From assembly GCF_003994415.1 (NCBI RefSeq), contig NZ_CP034689.1:3410001-3474000 (forward strand): 64,000 nt of DNA, written 5' to 3'. Positions within the stretch are counted from its first letter, which is position 1, and the number at the start of each line of letters is the position of its first letter. The notes beneath the pieces were generated by a model. The model saw nothing but the letters and a program-made list of their open reading frames with translations. It had not been told where the DNA came from and searched no databases. This document shows positions 23,733 through 32,186 of this stretch, piece by piece. The position numbers and the translations under genes are program-made. This DNA is from Achromobacter spanius (lineage in GTDB: Bacteria > Pseudomonadota > Gammaproteobacteria > Burkholderiales > Burkholderiaceae_B).

Positions 23733-24371
23733 TTATTCGGTCGGCGCGGGAAAATTGCGGGCCAAGACCCGCGCCACATTAGGTTCCTGCGCCGCCTGGC
23801 TGGCCACCGCCGCCAAGGCCGGGCATTCCGCCTGGAACCACGCCTGCCCCGGACGCCAATGCGTCATGACCGTCACATACAGGTCCAGCGCGGAAAATCG
23901 CCGGCCCAGCATATGGGGCGACCCGGCCTGCTGCTCGAGTTCCTTCCACAGTTCGGCGCGCCGGGTATGCACGCGCTCGCGCAGCAAGTCCGCCGCCGGC
24001 CCCTCGCCCGCCCATTGCGACGGAATATCCCCGTACGTGAACGTCGGGTACACCGCCCCGACCAGGCGCATCAGCACGTTCAGAAAGTACGCCCGTTCAG
24101 GCTTGTCGGCTGATGGCGCCAGGCCAGCTTGGGGCGCCACGTCGTGCAGGTGCAGGATCATCGCTGCGCTTTCCGTCATCACCTCGCCTTCCGGGGTGAT
24201 CAGCGTCGGCACCTGCCCCAAGGGGTTCAGTTGCAGCAGGCGGTCGCGCTCGGGGCCGGGTTTCAGATAGGGCACGTCCGTCAGCGTGTGCGGCACGTTG
24301 GCCAGCACCAGCGCCATCTCGACAATGGCCGACCCGCACCCGGGCGATCCGATCAACTCGTAGCTCTTCAT
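23733..24371 (-). CDS. Glutathione S-transferase family protein
   Basis: A 212-residue protein with a thioredoxin-like N-terminal domain (YELIGSPGCGSAIVEMALVLANV, LNPLGQVPTLITPEGEVMTESAAMILHL, about 1-80) that binds glutathione, including the cis-Pro of VPT and ES of TESAA, and a helical C-terminal domain (about 90-205) with SALDLYV. It conjugates or reduces substrates with glutathione. The residue after Ser in GSPGCGS suggests a Ser- or Cys-type active site, but the class is unclear. It starts 3 bases after the upstream sugar dehydrogenase stop on the same strand, so the two are probably co-transcribed. Confidence 0.88.
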   Translation of the reverse strand: MKSYELIGSPGCGSAIVEMALVLANVPHTLTDVPYLKPGPERDRLLQLNPLGQVPTLITPEGEVMTESAAMILHLHDVAPQAGLAPSADKPERAYFLNVLMRLVGAVYPTFTYGDIPSQWAGEGPAADLLRERVHTRRAELWKELEQQAGSPHMLGRRFSALDLYVTVMTHWRPGQAWFQAECPALAAVASQAAQEPNVARVLARNFPAPTE

Positions 24372-24374
24372 CGC

Positions 24375-25547
24375 TTACCCTCCAGAATCGGCCGGCGCCA
24401 GCCGCAGCAATTGGCCGGGTGAGGCATCGGTCAGCACATACACATAGCCGTCCGGCCCTTGCCGCACGTCGCGTATCCGGCTCTTGCGGTCCACCAGCAG
24501 CCATTCCTGGCCCACGACGCGGTTGCCGTCCAGCGTCAGGCGGATCAGGTTCTGATTACCCAAGGCGCCGATGAACACCGAGTTCTTCCAAGCTGGAAAG
24601 CGGTCGGCATCGTAGAACGCCATGCCGCTGATGGCGGGCGACTTGGCCCACCAGAACAGCGGCGGTTCCGTGCCCGGCGCGGTGTCGCCCTTGGCCTCGG
24701 GGATGCGCAGGCCCGAATAGTTGATGCCATGCGTAGCCAACGGCCAGCCATAGTTCTTGCCCGGCTGAACCAGGTTGATTTCGTCGCCGCCACGGGGGCC
24801 GTGTTCGTTTTCCCAAAGATCGCCGGACCACGGGTTGATCGCCATGCCCTGCGGGTTGCGATGACCATAGGACCAGATCTCGGGCCGCGCGCCGGCCTTG
24901 CCCACGAAGGGGTTGTCTTCAGGCACCGAGCCATCCAGCTTCAGGCGCACGACCTTGCCTTGCAGCTTGTCCAGATCCTGCGCGGTGGGGCGCTGGTTGT
25001 TCTCACCCAGCGCAATGAAAAGATGGCCTTTGCCATCGAACACCAGGCGCGAACCGAAATGCAGGCCGGATGACAGCTTCGGCATCTGCCGGAAAAGCAC
25101 CTTGAAATCTTCCAGGCCACTGGCATCGTCGGACAGCCGGCCCCGGCCAACCGCCGTGCCGCTTTTGTCGCCATCGGATTCGGCATAAGACAGATACACG
25201 TACCGGTCTTTCGCAAAGTCGGGCGACAGCGCCACATCCAGCAAGCCGCCCTGCCCGCGCGCCGCCACCTTCGGCACCCCGGACAGCGGCTTGGACAAGC
25301 CGCCCGGCGTGCGCAACAGGCGTAGCGTGCCGGGCCGTTCCGTGATCAGCACCCCGCCGTCAGGCAAGAATGCCATGGCCCAGGGATGATCCAGCCCGCT
25401 CACCACTGGCGTCACGCGTGCCGCAACGGAAGGCGGCTCCTGGCTTGCATGTGCAGGTTTGGCGAACGCCATGACGCCCGCCATGAGTAACGTTGAGACC
25501 GAAAAAAGTGAGAGCGCGCGCGTGCTGGCGGCGGTGCGTGACTGCAT
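24375..25547 (-). CDS. PQQ-dependent sugar dehydrogenase (YliI/Asd-like), exported
   Basis: A 390-residue beta-propeller protein with a signal peptide (MQSRTAASTRALSLFSVSTL to PAHA). Family blocks include LDHPWAMAFLPDGGVLITERPG, GQGGLLDVALSPDF, SGLHFGSRLVFDGKGHLFIALGE, YGHRNPQGMA and WENEHGPRGGDEINLV, which supply Ca2+ and PQQ ligands (His, Arg, Asn, Glu). It oxidises aldose sugars in the periplasm using pyrroloquinoline quinone; no PQQ biosynthesis gene is in the window. ATG 25547 has GGAG 6 bases upstream, better placed than ATG 25553. Divergent from the beta-class GST gene. Confidence 0.9.
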   Translation of the reverse strand: MQSRTAASTRALSLFSVSTLLMAGVMAFAKPAHASQEPPSVAARVTPVVSGLDHPWAMAFLPDGGVLITERPGTLRLLRTPGGLSKPLSGVPKVAARGQGGLLDVALSPDFAKDRYVYLSYAESDGDKSGTAVGRGRLSDDASGLEDFKVLFRQMPKLSSGLHFGSRLVFDGKGHLFIALGENNQRPTAQDLDKLQGKVVRLKLDGSVPEDNPFVGKAGARPEIWSYGHRNPQGMAINPWSGDLWENEHGPRGGDEINLVQPGKNYGWPLATHGINYSGLRIPEAKGDTAPGTEPPLFWWAKSPAISGMAFYDADRFPAWKNSVFIGALGNQNLIRLTLDGNRVVGQEWLLVDRKSRIRDVRQGPDGYVYVLTDASPGQLLRLAPADSGG

Positions 25548-25683
25548 GGACATCTCCGGCGGCAAAGGGCTGAATGCGAGTGCGGGGGGCGATGACAGGC
25601 TGGCGCGTGGCGCCCAGCGGGTGGCGTACCATAGCGCCCAGGGACGGGAACCTTCCGTTCTTCCTTTCCGGAGACCCCATCGC

Positions 25684-26295
25684 ATGAAACTGTACTACAT
25701 GCCCGGCGCGTGCTCGCTCGCTTCCCACATTGTTCTTGAGTGGGTCGGCCAGCCCTACGAAACGCACCAGCTCAGCCGCGAAGCGCTCAAGGCCCCAGAA
25801 TTTCTGAAGGTGAATCCGCTAGGCGCCGTGCCCGCCCTGACCGATGGCGACTGGACCCTGACGCAGAACGTCGCCATCCTGGAATACATTGCCGAACAGT
25901 CGCCGCAAAGCAAGCTGCTGGGCGACGGCAGCGCGCGTTCGCGGGCGGACGTGCGCCGCTGGTTGGGCTTCATCAACTCCGACATCCACAAGACCTTCTC
26001 GATGATCTTCGGCGCGTCCCGCTTCCTGGGCGATGAAGGCGCGCAGAAGGAACTGGCCGGCTCGGCCTCCAAGCTGCTGACCAAGTTGTTCTCGCAACTG
26101 GATGCGCAACTGGCGGGCAAACCGTACCTGGCGGGCGACGCGCCCTCCATCGCCGATGCGTATCTGTACGTGGTGCTGCGCTGGGCACGCGCCAAGGAAG
26201 TGGACCTGGCTGGCCAGGACAATCTGGCGGCGTTCGAAAAGCGCATGGAAGCCGACAAGGGCGTCCAGGCCGCGCTGAAGGCCGAAGGGCTGTAA
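25684..26295 (+). CDS. gstA: Glutathione S-transferase, beta class
   Basis: A 203-residue GST beginning MKLYYMPGACSLASHIVL, whose Cys10 is the hallmark residue of the bacterial beta class (Proteus, E. coli GstA). The N-terminal domain has VNPLGAVPALTDGDWTLTQNVAILEYI and the C-terminal helical domain has YLAGDAPSIADAYLYVVLRWA. It detoxifies electrophiles and may handle oxidative damage in the cytoplasm. ATG 25684 follows a CGGAG site about 11 bases upstream, rather distant. The gene is divergent from the sugar dehydrogenase-GST pair and convergent with the LysR gene on the right. Confidence 0.93.
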   Translation: MKLYYMPGACSLASHIVLEWVGQPYETHQLSREALKAPEFLKVNPLGAVPALTDGDWTLTQNVAILEYIAEQSPQSKLLGDGSARSRADVRRWLGFINSDIHKTFSMIFGASRFLGDEGAQKELAGSASKLLTKLFSQLDAQLAGKPYLAGDAPSIADAYLYVVLRWARAKEVDLAGQDNLAAFEKRMEADKGVQAALKAEGL

Positions 26296-26344
26296 AGCAG
26301 GAAAAACCAAGCGGGGGGAAGCCCGCTGGCGGACCAGCCCAGGC

Positions 26345-27289
26345 TCAGCCCGCCTCTGCTTCCCCTTCCAAGATTTTTTTCACCGCCGCCAGAAACCTGC
26401 GCGCCAACAACGGCGGCGCGCTCAGGTTCGAATACGTGGCCCACACCTCGACACTGGCTTCGGGCTCGATGGGCCGCAACACCATATGCGCCGACTGCTC
26501 GGTCGATACACACCACGCGTCCACCAAGGCCGGACCCAAGCCCTGCTGCACAAACGAGCACGCCGTCACCGGTGAATGCACTTCGATCGCCGCCGCGCAC
26601 AGCGGGCCGCCGCCAAAGAACGTGGTCAGCGACCGGCCCAGTGGAGTGTCGCGCGGATAGCCAATCCACGCGGCAGACGAGAAATCCTCGGGATGCACCA
26701 CGTCGTGGCTGGCGAGCGGATGGCTTACTGGCAGCACACAGACCACCGGCACCCGCGCCAGCCGGATTGATGTCAGGTTGGGATGGTCGGGCGGCTGCAT
26801 CGAGATGCCGATATCTGCCTGGCCCGACAAAAAGTACGCCGCCAACTCGTCGAACGTGACGCTGCGATAGTCCACCCGCGCCCCTGCGTTGCGGCCCCGA
26901 AACCGCTCAAGCGCCATGGGAATCAGCCGCTGCCCATAACTGGCGCTGGCCACGATCTTCAACATGCCCGCGCCCGATTGCCCCAGGCTGGCCGCCAGAT
27001 CGTTCACCCGCTGGATGCCGCCATACACCTGCTCCACTTCCGCATACAGCCGGCGCGCTTCGGCCGTGGGCGACAAGCGGCTCTTGACCCGCTCAAACAA
27101 GCGGTAGCCCAGGCGGCTTTCCGTCAACGCCAGCACCCGGCTGACGGCCGGCTGCGACACATGCAGCATGCGCCCCGCGCTGCTGATGGACCCCGACATC
27201 ATGATGGCCCGAAAGACCTCGATCTGACGCAGGTTCAACGGCCGCCCGGCGCTGGGGCCGACCTCGTCGGCGTAGCCTTCCACATCCAT
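26345..27289 (-). CDS. LysR family regulator, divergent to Bug/D-aminoacylase operon
   Basis: A 314-residue LysR protein: HTH in residues about 15-75 (NLRQIEVFRAIMMSGSISSAGRMLHVSQPAVSRVLALTE) and an effector domain from about 100 on (MLKIVASASYGQRLIPMAL, ISMQPPDHPNL). ATG 27289 is preceded by GGGGAAG. It faces the Bug binding-protein gene across about 120 bases, the classic arrangement for a LysR regulator and its target operon. The SGSISSAGRMLHVSQPAVSR segment recalls regulators of amino-acid or opine catabolism. A likely inducer is an N-acyl amino acid or D-amino acid, but that is inference. Confidence 0.9.
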   Translation of the reverse strand: MDVEGYADEVGPSAGRPLNLRQIEVFRAIMMSGSISSAGRMLHVSQPAVSRVLALTESRLGYRLFERVKSRLSPTAEARRLYAEVEQVYGGIQRVNDLAASLGQSGAGMLKIVASASYGQRLIPMALERFRGRNAGARVDYRSVTFDELAAYFLSGQADIGISMQPPDHPNLTSIRLARVPVVCVLPVSHPLASHDVVHPEDFSSAAWIGYPRDTPLGRSLTTFFGGGPLCAAAIEVHSPVTACSFVQQGLGPALVDAWCVSTEQSAHMVLRPIEPEASVEVWATYSNLSAPPLLARRFLAAVKKILEGEAEAG

Positions 27290-27409
27290 TTTTCTTCCCC
27301 TTGATCGATAACGGCGGATTATAGGATTGCCACATTTTTCGATGATGCAGTGCCGCAATGCGGGTGTAATCTGCGCTCCTCAAGACCACAAAACAAGGGG
27401 AATACCACC

Positions 27410-28390
27410 ATGCATCGCACCTTTTTCCGCAGCCTGTCCGCGCTGGCCATCAGCGCCGCCCTGATCGGCACGGCCTCGGCCGCCGGCGCCTATCCCGACA
27501 AGCCCATCACCTTCGTGGTGCCGTCTGCCGCGGGCGGTTCGCCCGACGTGCTGTCGCGCCTGATCACCACGCAAATCGCCAAGGACACCGGCGCCACGAT
27601 GGTGATTGAAAACCGTCCCGGCGCAGCGGGCAACATCGGCATCTCGCTGATCAAGCGCGCCGCCGCCGATGGCTACACCGTGGGCTACGGCAACATCAAC
27701 ACGCTGGCCGTGAACCGCTCGCTGTTCAAGCGCCTGCCTTACGACGTGGACCAGGACCTGACCCCGGTCGCGCACATGTTCGACCTGTACAACGCGCTGA
27801 TCGTGCCGGCAGGATCGCCCGTGAAAAGCGTGCAGGACCTGATCGACCGCGCCAAGAAGGAACCCGGCCGCCTGTCCTACGGCGCCTCGGGCGTGGGCAC
27901 CACCGGCCACATGGGCGGTGAACTTTTCAAGAGCATGGCCAAGGTGGACGTCATGTTCATCCCGTACAACGGCGGCCCCGCCGCCATCCAGGACCTGCTG
28001 GGCGGCCGCCTGGACTACCTGTTCGTCAACACCTCGGAAGCCGCGCCGCTGGTCGCCAGCGGCAAGGTGCGCGCCATTGGCGTCAGCAGCCTGAAGCGCC
28101 TGGCGCTGATGCCCGACGTGCCCACGCTGGATGAATCCGGCCTGAAGGGTTATCAAACCGTGGCCTGGGGCGGCGTCGTCGCCCCCAAGGGCACGCCGCC
28201 GGAAGTGGTGATGACGCTGAACGCCGCCATCCAGAAAGCGCTGCAAGCGCCTGAAGTGCGTACCGGCCTGGCCACGCTGGGCGCCGAACCCGCCACCGGC
28301 TCGCCGGAGGAATTCAAGCAATTGATTGATCGCGAAACCGCCAAGTGGAAGCAGATCATCGACACCGCTGGCATCGAAAAGCTGGACTAA
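27410..28390 (+). CDS. Bug-family tripartite tricarboxylate transporter receptor
   Basis: A 326-residue periplasmic binding protein with signal peptide MHRTFFRSLSALAISAALIG to ASA. Bug signatures follow: YPDKPITFVVPSAAGGSPDVLSR, IENRPGAAGNIG, FIPYNGGPAAIQDLLGGRLDYLF and GKVRAIGVSS. Bug proteins capture carboxylated ligands, including amino acids and aromatic acids, through two bridging waters, and normally serve TctAB-type membrane parts; none is in this window. Start ATG 27410 follows CAAGGGGAA. It is 6 bases from the next gene, so co-transcription with the deacylase and racemase is almost certain, and its ligand is likely an N-acyl-D-amino acid or a D-amino acid. Confidence 0.93.
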   Translation: MHRTFFRSLSALAISAALIGTASAAGAYPDKPITFVVPSAAGGSPDVLSRLITTQIAKDTGATMVIENRPGAAGNIGISLIKRAAADGYTVGYGNINTLAVNRSLFKRLPYDVDQDLTPVAHMFDLYNALIVPAGSPVKSVQDLIDRAKKEPGRLSYGASGVGTTGHMGGELFKSMAKVDVMFIPYNGGPAAIQDLLGGRLDYLFVNTSEAAPLVASGKVRAIGVSSLKRLALMPDVPTLDESGLKGYQTVAWGGVVAPKGTPPEVVMTLNAAIQKALQAPEVRTGLATLGAEPATGSPEEFKQLIDRETAKWKQIIDTAGIEKLD

Positions 28391-28396
28391 GCACCC

Positions 28397-29878
28397 ATGA
28401 CCTTGCCCACCTTGCAGGCGGACTTCATCGTGGCGGGCGCCACGCTTATCGACGGCTCGGGCGGCCCCGCCCAAGTGGGCGACCTGGCCGTGCTGGGCGA
28501 GCGCATCGTGGCGGTGGGCAGCTTTGCCCACCCCGCGGGCGTGCCGGTGATCGACGGGCGTGGCCAGGTGCTGGCGCCCGGCTTCATTGATTCCCACACT
28601 CACGATGACGGCTACCTGCTGGCGCATCCCGACATGCTGCCCAAGGTGTCGCAGGGCATCACCACTGTCGTCACCGGCAACTGCGGCATCAGCCTCGCGC
28701 CACTTCAGCGCGACAACATTCCGCAGCCGCTGGACCTGCTCGGCCCCGCCGAGCTGTTCCGCTTCGACACATTCCAAGCGTGGATGGACGCGCTGCGCAA
28801 CACGCCCGCCGCGGTCAACGTGATTCCGCTGGTGGGCCACACCACCTTGCGAGTGGCCGTGATGGACGACACCTCGCGCGCCGCTAACGACACCGAACGC
28901 GCCGCCATGCGTGGCCTGCTGCAAGAAGCGCTGGACGCGGGCGCCTTCGGCGTATCCACCGGCACCTTCTATCCGCCGGCCAGCGCCGCGCCCACCGATG
29001 AAATCATCGACGTTTGCCTGCCCTTGAAGGCAGCCAAGCAAGCGGGCCGCCCCGGCCTGTACGCCACCCACCTGCGCGACGAGGCCGACCACATCGTGCC
29101 CGCCATGGAAGAGGCGCTGCTGATCGGCCGCGAACTTGATTGCCGCGTGGTGTTCTCGCACCACAAGCTGGCCGGTGAACGCAATCACGGCCGCACGCGC
29201 GAAACGCTGGACCTGATCAACCGCGCCGCCGCCAGCCAGCCCGTCTGCCTGGACTGCCACCCGTATCCCGCCACGTCCACCATGCTGCGGCTGGACCGCG
29301 CGCGCCTGGCCAGCCGCACGATGATTACGTGGTCCAAGGGCTACCCCGAGGCCACCGGCCGCGATTTCGCCGAGGTCATGCAGGAACTGGGCCTGGACGA
29401 CGAAGCCGCCGTGGCCCGTCTGGCGCCTGCCGGCGCCATCTACTTCCTGATGGACCCCGCCGACGTCCAGCGCATCTTCGCGCATCCGCTGACGATGGTC
29501 GGTTCCGACGGCCTGCCCTTCGACCCGCATCCGCACCCCCGCCAATGGGGCACCTTCACCAACGTGCTGCGCACGATGGTGCGCGAACAGCAACTGATGT
29601 CCCTGGAAGCCGCCATCCACAAAATGACCGGGCTGGCGGCTGACCAATATGGCATCGCCGGGCGCGGTCTGCTGCGCCAGGGTTATCATGCTGACCTGGT
29701 GCTGTTCGACCCCGCCACCGTGACGGATATGGCGACGTTTTCAGCTCCCATTCAGGCAAGCCAGGGCATCCATGCCGTGTGGGTCAATGGCAAGCAGGTC
29801 TGGGACGGAGAACAAACCAGCACGCAACGCCCGGGCCACGTATTGACGCCCGGTGAAGCATTAGTTCGGAGTGAGTAA
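28397..29878 (+). CDS. N-acyl-D-amino-acid deacylase (D-aminoacylase)
   Basis: A 493-residue amidohydrolase-superfamily enzyme. Visible marks are FIDSHTHDDGYLL (metal His-x-His and neighbouring Asp), TTVVTGNCGISLAP, GAFGVSTGTFYPPAS, ATHLRDEADHIVPAMEEAL (catalytic His region), VVFSHHKLAGERNHGRT (His) and MVGSDGLPFDPHPHPRQWGTF (Asp). D-aminoacylases cleave N-acyl-D-amino acids to D-amino acid and carboxylate with one or two zinc ions in the cytoplasm. ATG 28397 is 6 bases after the Bug gene. It ends overlapping the ribosome site of the racemase gene, so the three are an operon. Confidence 0.93.
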   Translation: MTLPTLQADFIVAGATLIDGSGGPAQVGDLAVLGERIVAVGSFAHPAGVPVIDGRGQVLAPGFIDSHTHDDGYLLAHPDMLPKVSQGITTVVTGNCGISLAPLQRDNIPQPLDLLGPAELFRFDTFQAWMDALRNTPAAVNVIPLVGHTTLRVAVMDDTSRAANDTERAAMRGLLQEALDAGAFGVSTGTFYPPASAAPTDEIIDVCLPLKAAKQAGRPGLYATHLRDEADHIVPAMEEALLIGRELDCRVVFSHHKLAGERNHGRTRETLDLINRAAASQPVCLDCHPYPATSTMLRLDRARLASRTMITWSKGYPEATGRDFAEVMQELGLDDEAAVARLAPAGAIYFLMDPADVQRIFAHPLTMVGSDGLPFDPHPHPRQWGTFTNVLRTMVREQQLMSLEAAIHKMTGLAADQYGIAGRGLLRQGYHADLVLFDPATVTDMATFSAPIQASQGIHAVWVNGKQVWDGEQTSTQRPGHVLTPGEALVRSE

Positions 29879-29879
29879 A

Positions 29880-30623
29880 GTGAAGACGATTTCCCAGGGC
29901 TGCTACCTGGGTGTATTGGGCGGAATGGGGCCCATGGCCGGCGCGGCCTTTGCCCTACGCCTGGCGGCGCTGACGCCCGCCGCGATTGACCAGCAACACA
30001 TCCCCACCTTGCTGCGCAACGACCCCCGCATTCCCGACCGCTCCAGCGCCTATATGGCCGGCGGTGAAAGTCCCCTGCCCCATATGATTCAAGGCGTGCG
30101 CTTTCTGGAGGAAGCCGGCGCGCAACTGATCGCCATCCCGTGCAACACCGCGCACCTTTGGTACGCCGACATCGCCGCCAGCACAGGCGTGCCGGTGCTG
30201 CACATCATCGAAGCGGTCATTGACGACCTGCGCCGCCTGGGCTTGCCGCGTGGCCGCATCGGCCTGATGGGCACGGCCGCCACGCTGAAACTGGGCTTGT
30301 ACCAGCAGCACCTTCAGGCGCAAGGCTACGACTGCATCGTTCCCGACGACGACGAAGTCGAACGCTATTGCATGGGGTCCATACGCGCCGTCAAGGGCAA
30401 CCGCCTGGAAGAGGCCTTCGCCCCCGCCGCCGAGTGCATCGCCCGCCTGAAAGCACGCGGCGCCGACGCCGTGGTGCTGGGCTGCACCGAACTGCCGCTG
30501 GCCGTGCCGCACGCGCTGCGCCCCAGCCTGGGCGTAACGCTCACGGACTCGATCGATGCGCTTGCCCGCGCAGCCATCGCGCATTACGAAGCGGACCTGG
30601 CCAGGCAGCGCATCGCCGCCTGA
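29880..30623 (+). CDS. Aspartate/glutamate racemase family protein
   Basis: A 247-residue PLP-independent racemase: LGVLGGMGPMAGAAFALRL, IAIPCNTAHLWYADI (first catalytic Cys) and VVLGCTELPLAV (second catalytic Cys), the two-Cys acid-base pair of the Asp/Glu/hydantoin racemase family. It would interconvert D- and L-amino acids, most likely Asp or Glu, released by the preceding deacylase. Start is GTG 29880, with GGAG 8 bases upstream inside the deacylase end; a GTG at 29871 lies on top of that site and is rejected. End of the operon. Confidence 0.92.
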   Translation: MKTISQGCYLGVLGGMGPMAGAAFALRLAALTPAAIDQQHIPTLLRNDPRIPDRSSAYMAGGESPLPHMIQGVRFLEEAGAQLIAIPCNTAHLWYADIAASTGVPVLHIIEAVIDDLRRLGLPRGRIGLMGTAATLKLGLYQQHLQAQGYDCIVPDDDEVERYCMGSIRAVKGNRLEEAFAPAAECIARLKARGADAVVLGCTELPLAVPHALRPSLGVTLTDSIDALARAAIAHYEADLARQRIAA

Positions 30624-30653
30624 ACGGCGACGCCACACACTCGCGCGAAGGCG

Positions 30654-30679
30654 AAAAAAAAGCGCATCTTTCGATGCGC
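30654..30679 (-). terminator. Intrinsic terminator of liv operon
   Basis: On the - strand GCGCATC (30679-30673) pairs with GATGCGC (30668-30662) around a 4-base loop and is followed by eight T. It lies 39 bases after the livF stop codon. It sits between convergent operons; on the + strand no T-run follows. Confidence 0.88.
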
Positions 30680-30717
30680 CCGAATTTCCCTTCGCGGGGA
30701 AGCCGTCAACGTGATGC

Positions 30718-31419
30718 TTATCCGCCCAGGTAGGCCTTGCGGACTTGATCGTTGACCAGCAAATTGGCGCCCGTGTCTTGCAGCACGACGCGGCCGTTTT
30801 CCAGCACATAACCGCGATCAGCCACGCCCAGCGCCTTGTTCGCGTTCTGTTCCACCAGGAACACCGTCACGCCCTGCTCGCGGATCTCGCGGATGATGTC
30901 GAAAATCTGCGCGATCACCAGCGGCGCCAAGCCCAAGGTGGGTTCGTCCAGCAACAACAAACGCGGCCGCGTCATCAGCGCGCGGCCGATGGCCAGCATC
31001 TGCTGTTCACCACCCGACATCAGCCCCGCGCGTTGCCCCGCGCGCTCTTTCAAGCGCGGGAACAAGCCATAGACGTGGTCCATGCCCGCCTCGATTTCCG
31101 AGCGCTTCGAAAAGAACCCGCCCATCATCAGGTTTTCAGCCACCGTCAGGTCTTTGAATACCCGTCGGCCTTCAGGCGAAATGGCGATGCCACTGCGCAT
31201 GATGTGGTGCGTGTCCTTCTGCGTGATGTCTTCGCCATCGAACGTGATCTTGCCTTCACGCGCGCGGGGGTTGCCGCACACCGTCATCAACAAGGTGGTC
31301 TTGCCGGCGCCGTTGGCCCCGATCAGCGTCACGATTTCGCCCTGGTTCACGTCCACCGACACGCCGTTCAAGGCCTGGATGGCGCCGTAGTAGGTGTGTA
31401 TGTTTTCCAGCTTAAGCAT
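30718..31419 (-). CDS. livF: Branched-chain amino acid ABC transporter ATPase LivF
   Basis: A 233-residue ABC ATPase: LENIHTYYGAIQALNGVS, Walker A GANGAGKTTLL, Q-loop region ISPEGRRVFKDLTVAENL, signature LMSGGEQQMLAIGRAL, Walker B LLLLDEPTLGLAP and VFLVEQNANKAL. PEGRRVF and LGLAP mark the LivF type. It hydrolyses ATP on the cytoplasmic face together with LivG. ATG 31419 and ATG 31422 are adjacent; the second gives a less cramped distance to GGGGGAGG. The start overlaps the livG stop. Last gene of livKHMGF. Confidence 0.96.
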   Translation of the reverse strand: MLKLENIHTYYGAIQALNGVSVDVNQGEIVTLIGANGAGKTTLLMTVCGNPRAREGKITFDGEDITQKDTHHIMRSGIAISPEGRRVFKDLTVAENLMMGGFFSKRSEIEAGMDHVYGLFPRLKERAGQRAGLMSGGEQQMLAIGRALMTRPRLLLLDEPTLGLAPLVIAQIFDIIREIREQGVTVFLVEQNANKALGVADRGYVLENGRVVLQDTGANLLVNDQVRKAYLGG

Positions 31420-32186
31420 CATTCCTCCCCCAGGTACGCTTTGATCACGCGCTCATCGTTGCGCACCTCATCGGGGGTGCCCGTCGTGATGGGCTTGCCG
31501 TGTTCCATGACGAGGATCCGGTCGGAAATGCCCATGATCAGGCTCATGTCGTGCTCGATCAGCAGCACGGCCACGCCGAATTCGCGCCGAAGCTGGTCGA
31601 TAAGCGCTTGCAGATCGCGCTTTTCCTGCGGGTTCAGGCCGGCCGCCGGCTCGTCCAGCATCAACAGGCGCGGCTTGGTGATCATGCAGCGCGCGATTTC
31701 CAGGCGGCGCTGGTGCCCGTAGGCCAGGTTGCCCGCCTCGCGGTTGGCAAATTCACGCAGCCCCATGAAATCGAGCCATTGCGCCGCGCGCGCCAGCGCA
31801 TCGGTCTCCGACTGCTGATAGCCCTTGAGCTTCAACAGGCCCGGCAACAGCCGCGATTCCACCTGAGTGTGCTGCGCCACCAGCAGGTTTTCCAGCACGG
31901 TCAACTGCTTGAACAGCCGCACGTTCTGGAACGTGCGGACCAGCCCGTGGCGCGCCACCTTGTGGCTGGGCAAACCGTTGATGGGCTTGCCGTCCATGAT
32001 GATGTCGCCCGCGGTGGGCGCATAGAAGCCGCCCACGCAGTTGAACACGGTGGTCTTGCCGGCCCCGTTGGGGCCGATGATGGCGAACACCTCGTCGGAT
32101 TTGACTTCGAACCCCACGCTGTCCACGGCCAAGAGGCCGCCGAACCGCATCGTGAGCCCGGATACTTTCAGCAATGCCTCGCTCAT
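31419..32186 (-). CDS. livG: Branched-chain amino acid ABC transporter ATPase LivG
   Basis: A 255-residue ABC ATPase with LKVSGLTMRFGGLLAVDSVGFEV, Walker A IGPNGAGKTTVFNCVGGFY, the LivG-type HGLVRTFQNVRLFKQLTVLENLLVAQH, signature LAYGHQRRLEIARCM and Walker B LMLDEPAAGLNPQEK followed by VLLIEHDMSLIMGISDRI. The long insert before the signature is usual in LivG. It pairs with LivF to power uptake of branched-chain amino acids. Its start overlaps the livM stop by 4 bases (ATGA). Confidence 0.96.
   Translation of the reverse strand: MSEALLKVSGLTMRFGGLLAVDSVGFEVKSDEVFAIIGPNGAGKTTVFNCVGGFYAPTAGDIIMDGKPINGLPSHKVARHGLVRTFQNVRLFKQLTVLENLLVAQHTQVESRLLPGLLKLKGYQQSETDALARAAQWLDFMGLREFANREAGNLAYGHQRRLEIARCMITKPRLLMLDEPAAGLNPQEKRDLQALIDQLRREFGVAVLLIEHDMSLIMGISDRILVMEHGKPITTGTPDEVRNDERVIKAYLGEE

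Noticed and set aside
27380..29689. 769-codon leftward open frame
   Set aside because: Antisense to the Bug and D-aminoacylase genes, with a Gly/His/Arg-rich nonsense-like product.
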